NCBI GenBank assembly: GCA_019241495.1
Contig: JAFAWZ010000179.1
Location: 1 to 5,385, forward strand
Length of the DNA: 5,385 nucleotides
Reading direction: 5' to 3'
Origin: Acidimicrobiales bacterium
Lineage (GTDB): Bacteria > Actinomycetota > Acidimicrobiia > Acidimicrobiales > Palsa-688
Under the pieces are notes generated by a model. That model did not search any database, was not told where the DNA came from, and was given only the letters and a program-made list of their open reading frames with translations. The position numbers were made by a program, and so were the translations under genes. Positions 1 through 5,385 of the stretch are shown here, piece after piece (the first letter of the stretch is position 1; every line of letters starts with the position of its first letter).

Positions 1-873
1 AAGCGGATGATCGGCCGTACCCCGAGCCACATCCAGGCGATCCGCCCGCTCAGAGACGGTGTCATCGCCAACTTCGACATCTGCGAGAAGATGCTGGCCT
101 ACTTCATCCGCCGGGTGCACGGTCCGCGCAAGTTCGCCAAACCCCGCATGGTCATCTGCGTTCCCTCGGGCATCACCGGGGTCGAGCAGCGGGCCGTTCA
201 GGAGGCGGCCGAGTCGGCGGGTGCCCGCAAGCCGGCCTTCATCATCGAGGAACCCATGGCGGCGGCCATCGGCGCCGGCCTCCCGGTCCACGAGCCGACC
301 GGGAACATGGTGGTCGACATCGGCGGCGGCACGACCGAGGTGGCGGTCATATCGCTCGGAGGCATCGTCACCAGCCAGTCGGTGCGCATAGGCGGCGACG
401 AGCTGGACGAAGGGATCATCCAGTTCATCAAGAAGGAGTACAGCTTGGCCCTGGGGGAGCGAACGGCCGAGGAGATCAAGATCGCCCTGGGATCGGCCTG
501 CCCGCTGGAGGAGGAGCTGCACGCCGAGATCCGGGGCCGCGACCTGATCACAGGCCTGCCCAAGACGATCGTGACGACCACCGAGGAGATCCGCGAGGCC
601 ATCGAGGAGCCCGTTTCTGCCATCGTGGACGCAGTGAAGGTGACGCTGGACAAGACCCCGCCCGAGCTGGCCGCCGACATCATGGAGCAGGGGATCGTCC
701 TCACCGGTGGCGGCGCCCTCTTGCACGGTCTGGGCGCTCGGCTCATGTCCGAGACGGGTATGCCCATCGTCATTGCCGACAACCCGCTCCATTCTGTTGC
801 CATCGGCAGCGGTCAGTGCCTCGAGGAGTTCGATGTGCTGAAGGGCGTTCTCATGTCTTCCCAGAGCCACTAG
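1..873 (+). CDS. mreB: Rod-shape-determining protein MreB (5' partial)
   Basis: MreB is the bacterial actin homologue that polymerises on the cytoplasmic face of the membrane and steers the elongation peptidoglycan machinery. The reading frame is open from base 1 (K-R-M-I-G-R-T-P), so the ATG at 7 is an internal Met, not the start. By comparison with the roughly 335-350 residues of the family, about 50 N-terminal residues, including the phosphate-1 loop, lie upstream of the window. Visible hallmarks are VCVPSGIT-like ICVPSGIT, IIEEPMAAAIGAG (about 241-279), the phosphate-2 loop VDIGGGTTEVAV (313-348), GGDELDEGI, GERTAEEIK, EIRGRDLITGLPKT and the adenosine loop GIVLTGGGALL (691-723). The C-terminus has the usual NPLHSVAIGSG and no added tail. 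It is the first gene in the window of an mre operon. The identification is near certain from conserved motifs plus the mreC/mreD neighbours. Confidence 0.97.
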   Translation, partial: KRMIGRTPSHIQAIRPLRDGVIANFDICEKMLAYFIRRVHGPRKFAKPRMVICVPSGITGVEQRAVQEAAESAGARKPAFIIEEPMAAAIGAGLPVHEPTGNMVVDIGGGTTEVAVISLGGIVTSQSVRIGGDELDEGIIQFIKKEYSLALGERTAEEIKIALGSACPLEEELHAEIRGRDLITGLPKTIVTTTEEIREAIEEPVSAIVDAVKVTLDKTPPELAADIMEQGIVLTGGGALLHGLGARLMSETGMPIVIADNPLHSVAIGSGQCLEEFDVLKGVLMSSQSH

Positions 874-895
874 AAGCGACGGCTGCCTGTCGCAC

Positions 896-1780
896 GTGGC
901 TGTATACCGGCGCTCCTTCCGCACCCGAAACGTCCTGGCCATACTCGTCCTCGCCGCTTTGACCCTGATCACGATCGACGCCCGGAGCAACGGTCACGGA
1001 GTGCTCACTAACATCCGCAGCAAGGTGTCCGACGGCTTTTCGCCCCTCCAACGAGCAACCCATGCTGCGCTGGCGCCTATCGGCAACTTCCTGACCGGCG
1101 CGGTGGACTACGGCTCGTTGCGCAGCGAGAACCAGCACCTGCGCGACCAGGTTGCGGGCCTGCAAGCCGAGGCCATCCGCGCCGCGTCTGCCGAGCAGGC
1201 CGCCCAGCAGGTGCTGAAGGACGCCGGCCTGCCCTTTGCCGGCAATGTCCCGGGGGTGACGGCGCAGGTCATCGACAACGGGTCGTCCAACTTCGACAAT
1301 TCGGTGACGATCAACAAGGGGCGGGCCAGCGGCATCGCCCCGGGTCAGCCGGTGCTGAGCGCGGGTGGCCTGGTCGGCAGCGTGGTGAGCGCGAGCAGCC
1401 ACGCCGCCACAATCCGCCTGATCGTCGACCCGAGCTTCGTGGCCGGGGTGGCTCTGCCGGGAGGCAACCTCGGTTACGCCCAGGGGCAGGGGGCCACCCA
1501 CGCCCTGAAGGTCACAGTCATCGCCCAGCACACGGGGGGGACCGGCTCGAGCGTCCAGCTCCCCCCGCCCACCCTGAAGGTGGGTGATCCGGTCATTACC
1601 AGCGGGTTGAAGTACGAGAATTTCCCGGCCGGCATCCCGGTCGGTCAGGTGACCAGGGCGGTGGTTCCGCCGGGCGCCAGCGAACCGGACATCACCATGA
1701 CGCCGCTCGCCAGTCTGAACAACCTCGACTTCGTCCAGATCCTGCTCTGGTCCCCCCAAACCAGCTCGGCGGCGGGCTAG
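896..1780 (+). CDS. mreC: Rod-shape-determining protein MreC
   Basis: MreC is a single-pass membrane protein of the elongasome. Its extracytoplasmic part assembles and activates the PBP2-RodA synthase. The 294-residue product has a basic N-terminus (YRRSFRTRN), one membrane segment at about residues 12-28, a heptad-like coiled coil at about 73-110 (SLRSENQHLRDQVAGLQAE) and then the MreC beta-barrel domain to the end. That domain shows NKGRASGIAPGQPV, GGLVGSVVSAS, IRLIVDPSFVAGV, LKVGDPVITSG and FPAGIPVGQV. The length is normal for the family. The start chosen is GTG at 896, 22 nt after mreB's stop. It is the only reasonable initiator before the membrane segment, and no good Shine-Dalgarno sequence is visible, so coupling to mreB translation is likely (inference). 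The gene ends in two consecutive in-frame TAG codons. Confidence 0.95.
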   Translation: MAVYRRSFRTRNVLAILVLAALTLITIDARSNGHGVLTNIRSKVSDGFSPLQRATHAALAPIGNFLTGAVDYGSLRSENQHLRDQVAGLQAEAIRAASAEQAAQQVLKDAGLPFAGNVPGVTAQVIDNGSSNFDNSVTINKGRASGIAPGQPVLSAGGLVGSVVSASSHAATIRLIVDPSFVAGVALPGGNLGYAQGQGATHALKVTVIAQHTGGTGSSVQLPPPTLKVGDPVITSGLKYENFPAGIPVGQVTRAVVPPGASEPDITMTPLASLNNLDFVQILLWSPQTSSAAG

Positions 1781-1783
1781 TAG
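1778..1783 (+). other. Tandem TAG-TAG stop of mreC abutting the mreD start
   Basis: The mreC frame ends GGC-TAG-TAG and the next codon in line is the mreD GTG at 1784. The second TAG is the entire intergenic spacer but belongs to mreC's frame (1781 is two bases past a multiple of three, as is 896). mreD is therefore in the same reading phase as mreC and starts immediately after the double stop. The second stop blocks readthrough that would otherwise fuse MreC to MreD. The sequence shows this directly; a protective role is inference. Confidence 0.9.
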
Positions 1784-2341
1784 GTGAGCCCGCACGTCGC
1801 CGCCCGGCTGCGCATCACGCTGCTCGTGCTTGCCGTGTCGGTCGTCCAGACTGCGTTGGGCTCGGATCTACGCATCATGGGTGTCGCTCCCGATCTCATG
1901 GTCGTGGTCGTGATCTGTGCCGGTCTCACCGGTGGCGCCGAAGCGGGAGCATGGGTCGGATTCTGGTCCGGCTTGCTGATGGACATGTTCCTCAGCTCGA
2001 CGCCGGTTGGTTTGTCCGCTCTTACGTACTGCCTCGTTGGGGCGAGCATCGGGGCGTTGAAGTCTTCAGTCCTGCAGGAGCATCGGGGCCTGCTGCCTGT
2101 GGCCGGATTCGTGGGGACGGCAGTCGCGGTCATGTTGTTCGTCGTCGTGGGAGATGTCCTCGGTCAGACGCAGCTGCTCGGCGCGGGCCGGTCGTGGCTC
2201 ATTCGCGTAGTGGTGATCGAGAGCCTGTGGAGCATGGTCCTGGCCCTGTCCATCGGGTTCGTCTACACCCGGGCGGCTCGGGGCTCGGTCGGGACCGAGC
2301 GATTCCGGGCGCCGGCCAACCCGGCGGTGCCAACCAGATGA
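1784..2341 (+). CDS. mreD: Rod-shape-determining protein MreD
   Basis: MreD is a small polytopic membrane protein that accompanies MreC in the elongasome. The 185-residue product is somewhat longer than the roughly 160-170 typical of the family, mostly because of a polar C-terminal tail (residues about 163-185, rich in R, G, P and A). Hydrophobic segments appear at about 10-26, 37-50, 53-70, 75-92, 103-126 and 138-161, giving five to six membrane spans. The MreD pattern G-x3-G-L-x2-D is seen at G59, G63, L64, D67 (GFWSGLLMD), preceded by the APDLMVVVVI segment. The GTG start at 1784 lies directly behind mreC's double stop, with only a weak G-rich stretch (GGCGGCGGG) upstream. The TGA stop overlaps an ATG as ATGA (2338-2341). 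Sequence conservation in MreD is low, so identification rests on the motif, hydrophobicity and position between mreC and mrdA. Confidence 0.92.
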   Translation: MSPHVAARLRITLLVLAVSVVQTALGSDLRIMGVAPDLMVVVVICAGLTGGAEAGAWVGFWSGLLMDMFLSSTPVGLSALTYCLVGASIGALKSSVLQEHRGLLPVAGFVGTAVAVMLFVVVGDVLGQTQLLGAGRSWLIRVVVIESLWSMVLALSIGFVYTRAARGSVGTERFRAPANPAVPTR

Positions 2342-2388
2342 CCATGGCAGGGGCCGGCCAGATGACCCCGGCAGGACCGGCCAGATGA
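2338..2388 (+). CDS. Candidate 16-codon micro-ORF coupling mreD to mrdA
   Basis: This reading frame starts with an ATG overlapping mreD's TGA (ATGA, 2338-2341). It ends with a TGA overlapping mrdA's ATG (ATGA, 2385-2388). The predicted peptide is MTMAGAGQMTPAGPAR. It has further in-frame Met codons at 2344 and 2362. The one at 2362 is preceded by AGGGG (2349-2353) with 8 nt of spacing, a plausible ribosome binding site. The peptide resembles no domain I know, is not hydrophobic, and mirrors the MreD tail (NPAVPTR* versus TPAGPAR*). If translated, its job is more likely to hand ribosomes from mreD to mrdA than to make a functional peptide. The geometry is exact, but there is no evidence of translation, and mrdA also has its own binding site. 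Confidence 0.4.
   Translation: MTMAGAGQMTPAGPAR
2373..2376 (+). promoter_or_regulatory. Shine-Dalgarno AGGA for mrdA
   Basis: AGGA lies 8 nt upstream of the mrdA ATG at 2385, within the third repeat unit. It supports that ATG as the start. No other ATG, GTG or TTG occurs in the mrdA frame back to about 2330. The equivalent AGGGG in the preceding repeat unit (2349-2353) sits at the same 8-nt distance from the micro-ORF's internal ATG at 2362, so ribosome site and start codon were apparently copied together. Confidence 0.65.
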
Positions 2389-4310
2389 GCGCGCCCGAGC
2401 CTCGCTCTCCCGCGCTTCGCCTCACCGTCCTTCTCGTGGTGGTGGGCGGCCTGTTCGCCGCCCTGTTCGCCCGCCTCTGGTTCCTGCAGGTGATCAACGC
2501 TCCGCAGGCCCAGGCGGTGGCCGCCGACAACGGCGTGCGCACCATCTACACCCCCGCCCCTCGGGGCCGGATCCTCGATCGCAACGGGAACGTACTGGTT
2601 GACAACGTCAACGAGCCGGTCATCGAGGTCGACCGCCAGGTCGCCGCGCAGAATCCCGGGATGATGTCACGCCTGGCCCCGCTGCTCGGCATGACCGTGC
2701 CCCAGCTGCAAAAGGCGATCAACAACCTGCAGTACAGCCCCTACGCGCCCGTGCCGGTCCAGCCCGACGCCACCCCGCAGCAGATCCTCTACGTGCAGGA
2801 GAACCCGGGCCTGTTCCCCGGGGTGAGCGCAACGACGATGGCGGTGCGCAGCTACTCGCCCATGGGGGCGGCGGCGGCCAACATCGTCGGCTACGTCGGG
2901 CAGATAAGCCAGGCCGAGCTGACCAAGGAGAAGGTGAAGGGCTACCAGCCCGGCGATGAGATCGGCCAGGCGGGGATCGAGGCATCTTACGAATCCCTTC
3001 TGCGGGGCAGCCCGGGCACGTCGAAGGTCCAGGTCGACTCACAGGGCCACGTCCTGACGACACTCTCGACCACTGCGGCGGTCGCCGGACTCGACTTGAA
3101 GCTCACCATCGACGGGCACATCCAGCAGGTGGCCGAGCAGGCGTTGGAGGAGGGCCGCACCGCGGCCCAGCACACCTTCGACAACGTCACCAAGCGCGAC
3201 TTCAACGCCCCCGCCGGATCGGCTGTCGTCGAGGACCCGAACACCGGCGAGGTCATCGCCCTGGCTACCGACCCGACCTACGACCCGTCTCTCTTCGTAG
3301 GCGGGATCAGCCAGGGCAACTACAACAACCTGTTGAACAGCCCGGCCAACCCTTTGCTCGACCGGACCATCCAGGGTCAGTACGCGCCCGGCTCCACCTT
3401 CAAGCTGGTCACCGCCACCGCCGGCCTCAAGTACGGGCTGATCAACCCTGGCACTCCGTTCAACGACACGGGCAGCATCCAGGTCGGCAACTTCGTGGCC
3501 CACAATGACAACGGCGCTGCCTATGGTTGGATCGACCTGCCCACCGCCATCACGGTGTCGAGCGACAACTTCTTCAACACCATCGGCGTGAATCTTTGGT
3601 ACGACCGCAGCACGGTTGGAGACGACGCCCTGCAGACCGTCGCCAAGGAGTACGGCTTCGGGGCGCCGAGCGGTATCGGCCTGCCCAACGAGGCAGGAGG
3701 GAAGGTCCCCACCCCTGAGTCGTATGTAAAGGACCACGAGAGCAACCCCAACGTGTTCACCCAGTCCCAGTGGTTCCCGGGTAACAGCGACCAGCTGGCC
3801 ATCGGCCAGGACGAGCTCCTCGTGACGCCCCTGCAGCTGGCCAACGCCTATGCCACCTTCGCCAATGGCGGGACGCTCTATACCCCCCAGCTGGTTCAGA
3901 CTGCCCAGACCGCGTTCGGCCAGACGAACAAGACCTTCTCCCCTCAGGCCAAAGGCTCGGTCTCCCTCGAACCCGACTGGCGATCGGCCATGCTCTCTGG
4001 CTTCGAGGGTGTGGTCAACAACCCGCACGGGACCGCCTACTGGGCTTTCGCCGGCAGCCCGCTGGCCAGCAAACAGATCGCCGGAAAGACAGGAACCGCC
4101 CAGGTGAACGCCCCCCGCCAGGACACCTCGGTGTTCACCTCCTTCGCTCCGGCCAGCAGCCCCCAGTACGTGGTGGACGCCTTCGTGGAGGACGCCGGCT
4201 ACGGGGCCTCCGTCGCTGCGCCGGTGGTGCGGGAGATATATGACGCCCTCTTCAACCTGCCCCTAGAGCCGGTTACCTACTCGGCGACGGGGAACGGAGG
4301 TCAGAACTAA
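2385..4310 (+). CDS. mrdA: Penicillin-binding protein 2, class B elongation transpeptidase
   Basis: This class B PBP forms D,D-transpeptide cross-links in peptidoglycan during side-wall growth, working with the glycosyltransferase RodA outside the membrane. The 641-residue product has a short cytoplasmic N-terminus, one membrane anchor at about 13-34, and the class B signature RGRILDRNG at 60-68. A pedestal/dimerisation domain runs to about 240, and the transpeptidase domain fills most of the rest. All three penicilloyl-serine motifs are present: S-T-F-K with catalytic S337 and K340, S-D-N at 393-395, and K-T-G-T at 568-571. GQDELLVTPLQLA (about 474-486) is also typical. Length is normal and no motif is damaged. 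The ATG start is fixed by AGGA 8 nt upstream and the lack of alternatives. The stop TAA runs straight into the putative rodA initiator. PBP2 is preferred over the division homologue FtsI because of the mreBCD and rodA neighbours. Confidence 0.96.
   Translation: MSAPEPRSPALRLTVLLVVVGGLFAALFARLWFLQVINAPQAQAVAADNGVRTIYTPAPRGRILDRNGNVLVDNVNEPVIEVDRQVAAQNPGMMSRLAPLLGMTVPQLQKAINNLQYSPYAPVPVQPDATPQQILYVQENPGLFPGVSATTMAVRSYSPMGAAAANIVGYVGQISQAELTKEKVKGYQPGDEIGQAGIEASYESLLRGSPGTSKVQVDSQGHVLTTLSTTAAVAGLDLKLTIDGHIQQVAEQALEEGRTAAQHTFDNVTKRDFNAPAGSAVVEDPNTGEVIALATDPTYDPSLFVGGISQGNYNNLLNSPANPLLDRTIQGQYAPGSTFKLVTATAGLKYGLINPGTPFNDTGSIQVGNFVAHNDNGAAYGWIDLPTAITVSSDNFFNTIGVNLWYDRSTVGDDALQTVAKEYGFGAPSGIGLPNEAGGKVPTPESYVKDHESNPNVFTQSQWFPGNSDQLAIGQDELLVTPLQLANAYATFANGGTLYTPQLVQTAQTAFGQTNKTFSPQAKGSVSLEPDWRSAMLSGFEGVVNNPHGTAYWAFAGSPLASKQIAGKTGTAQVNAPRQDTSVFTSFAPASSPQYVVDAFVEDAGYGASVAAPVVREIYDALFNLPLEPVTYSATGNGGQN
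4296..4301 (+). promoter_or_regulatory. Strong Shine-Dalgarno GGAGGT for rodA
   Basis: GGAGGT inside the last codons of mrdA is the best anti-16S match at any gene junction in the window. The GGAGG core ends 9 nt before the ATT at 4310, which is a normal spacing. No ATG, GTG or TTG occurs in any frame from here until GTG at 4354 (out of the rodA frame), and the first canonical in-frame start is GTG at 4373. The site therefore points to initiation near 4310. Confidence 0.7.
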
Positions 4311-5385
4311 TTCCCACCGTTCCTCAGCGCCGCCAGGGCCTCCCGCCGAGCAAGTGGCGGCACTTCGACCTCGTGATCGTGGCGGCGGCCGTGCTGATCG
4401 GAGTCTTCGGCTGCGTGATGATCTACACCGCGACCCGAGACCCGCTCCAAGCCGCCGGCCTGAGCCCGCTCTACTACGTCAAAAGGCAGGGCATTTTCAT
4501 CGTCCTCGGCCTCGGAGTGATGACTGCGCTGGCGGCCATCGACTACCGGCGGTTTCGGGACTGGGCCATCCTCATCTACGGCTTCTGCGTCATGATGCTC
4601 CTGGCCGTCTACGTCATCGGCCACAAGAGCAAGGGCGCCCAGGCCTGGTTCCAGATCGGTAGCTACCAGTTGGAGCCGTCGGAGTTCGTCAAGATCGGCC
4701 TGATCATCGTGTTGGCGTCTTACTGCGCGGCGGCCAAGGGCCGGCTGTCGGGGCGAGCCCTCGTGGTCGTGCTGATCGTCTCCGCCGTCCCCTTCCTTCT
4801 CATCTACAAGCAACCCGACCTCGGTACTGCGCTGGTGCTCTGCGCCGTCTTGGTGGCCGTGCTGCTCATCGCTGGGGCGCCGGCCCGCCACCTGGTGGCG
4901 TTGGGGGTGCTGGCCGTGGGCCTTTCGATCGGGGTCGTGCACTTCGGCATCTTGAAGAACTACCAGCAGGCCCGGCTCACTTCGTTCATCAGCGCCCCGG
5001 ACCAGCCCAACGTCGCCCAGCTGAAGACCGTCGCAGGCGCCAACCAATACAACCTGGCCGAGTCCAAGATCGCGGTGAGCAACGGCGGCATCACCGGTCA
5101 GGGCCTGGGTAAAGGGACCCAGACCAACCTGTCTTACGTTCCCGAGCAGCGCACGGACTTCATCTTCACCGCCGTCGGAGAGCAGCTCGGGTTGGTGGGC
5201 TCGAGCTTGCTGCTGGTTTTGTTCGTCATCGTGATCTGGCGGACTTGGCGAGCCGCGACGCTGTCGCGCGACCTGGTGGGCACGCTGATCTGCGTGGGCG
5301 TGCTGGCCATGATCACATTCCAGGTGTTCGAGAACATCGGAATGACCATCGGGATCATGCCGGTGGCCGGCATTCCCTTGCCTCT
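4310..5385 (+). CDS. rodA: SEDS peptidoglycan glycosyltransferase RodA (3' partial, ATT start proposed)
   Basis: RodA polymerises lipid II into glycan strands for cell elongation, paired with PBP2. The open frame continues past the right edge. The 358 visible codons show many membrane segments and SEDS landmarks: SKGAQAWFQIGSYQLEPSEFVKIG, YKQPDLGTAL, NLAESKIAVSNGGITGQGLGKGTQ, then VPEQRTDFIFTAVGEQLGLVG. The catalytic Asp (equivalent to E. coli D262) is encoded at 5156-5158, residue 283 here. FENIGMTIGIMPVAGIPLP marks RodA rather than FtsW. The last tens of residues, including the expected SYGGS motif, are outside the window. The start is unusual: ATT at 4310 shares its A with mrdA's TAA and sits 9 nt after GGAGG. 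It gives an N-terminus IPTVPQRRQGLPPSKWRHFD leading into the first membrane span. The alternative GTG at 4373 (residue 22) removes that polar leader and trims the edge of the first span. The product is near certain; the start is not. Confidence 0.93.
   Translation, partial: MPTVPQRRQGLPPSKWRHFDLVIVAAAVLIGVFGCVMIYTATRDPLQAAGLSPLYYVKRQGIFIVLGLGVMTALAAIDYRRFRDWAILIYGFCVMMLLAVYVIGHKSKGAQAWFQIGSYQLEPSEFVKIGLIIVLASYCAAAKGRLSGRALVVVLIVSAVPFLLIYKQPDLGTALVLCAVLVAVLLIAGAPARHLVALGVLAVGLSIGVVHFGILKNYQQARLTSFISAPDQPNVAQLKTVAGANQYNLAESKIAVSNGGITGQGLGKGTQTNLSYVPEQRTDFIFTAVGEQLGLVGSSLLLVLFVIVIWRTWRAATLSRDLVGTLICVGVLAMITFQVFENIGMTIGIMPVAGIPLP

Larger units (their letters stand above)
2318..2388 (+). repeat. 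Three-unit degenerate tandem repeat at the mreD-mrdA junction
   Basis: Units 2318-2341, 2342-2365 and 2366-2388 (24, 24 and 23 nt) each end in CCAGATGA. The last two match well along their length (ACC, GGCAGG, CCGGCCAGATGA in common) and differ mainly by an A-T/C-C change and a one-base indel. The first unit is the 3' end of mreD itself. Its last 22 bases match the last 22 of the third unit at 17 positions by hand count. The second and third units form the whole spacer up to the mrdA start codon. The repeat is seen directly; its origin by duplication of the mreD-mrdA junction is inference. Confidence 0.8.

Noticed and set aside
7..9. ATG as the mreB start codon.
   Set aside because: The frame is open upstream to base 1 with the family residues K-R before M-I-G-R-T-P, and the phosphate-1 region is missing, so the gene begins before the window.
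874..895. Terminator or promoter between mreB and mreC.
   Set aside because: The 22-nt gap holds no stem followed by a T-run and no convincing -35/-10 pair; it is too short to judge further.
851..1795. Long minus-strand open frame (314 codons) opposite mreC.
   Set aside because: It lies wholly antisense to a well-conserved gene, and its translation is rich in R, G, A and D with no recognisable domain. This is the usual mirror frame of GC-rich coding DNA.
1951..2388. Plus-strand frame of 145 codons overlapping the second half of mreD and the spacer.
   Set aside because: Most of it is an out-of-frame reading of mreD with no membrane character. Only its last 16 codons (from 2338) have the stop/start geometry worth reporting.
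3039..4028. Long minus-strand open frame (329 codons) opposite the PBP2 transpeptidase domain.
   Set aside because: It is antisense to the catalytic motifs of mrdA, has no family likeness, and is explained by third-position GC bias.
4307..5047. Minus-strand open frame (246 codons) opposite rodA.
   Set aside because: It has a low-complexity D/H/Q/R-rich translation antisense to clear SEDS motifs; a shadow frame.

Overview
The window is a stretch of one elongation-specific cell-wall operon, read entirely on the + strand: mreB (5' end cut off) - mreC - mreD - mrdA (PBP2) - rodA (3' end cut off). The DNA is GC-rich (about two thirds by eye) with strong G/C preference at third codon positions. 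The gene order and protein character suggest a Gram-positive, high-GC bacterium of the Actinomycetota. An Acidimicrobiia-like or related deep-branching lineage is my guess; the sequence alone does not settle the class. There are no mobile elements, tRNAs, rRNAs, CRISPR arrays or foreign-looking segments.

Layout: 1-873 is the C-terminal five sixths of MreB. A 22-nt gap follows, then mreC (896-1780, GTG start). mreC ends in a double TAG stop, and mreD (1784-2341, GTG start) begins right after it. Between mreD and mrdA (2385-4310) lies a 43-nt spacer built from two copies of a 23-24 nt unit that resembles the very end of mreD. rodA follows mrdA with no gap and runs off the right edge. No gene-free stretch exceeds 50 bases.

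How the genes work together: MreB filaments on the inner face of the membrane, linked through membrane proteins MreC and MreD, organise the peptidoglycan synthase made of RodA (SEDS glycosyltransferase) and PBP2 (class B transpeptidase). The tight spacing, ATGA and TAAT-type junctions and shared strand imply one transcript with translational coupling. Its main promoter probably lies upstream of the window.

The functions are conventional. The points worth a second look are in the gene junctions. (1) A 16-codon micro-ORF joins mreD to mrdA through two 4-nt ATGA stop/start overlaps. (2) That spacer looks like a tandem duplication of the mreD-mrdA junction. (3) rodA has no ATG, GTG or TTG near a very strong Shine-Dalgarno sequence, but has an ATT exactly where a TAATG junction would be expected. 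I see no new multi-gene system here.
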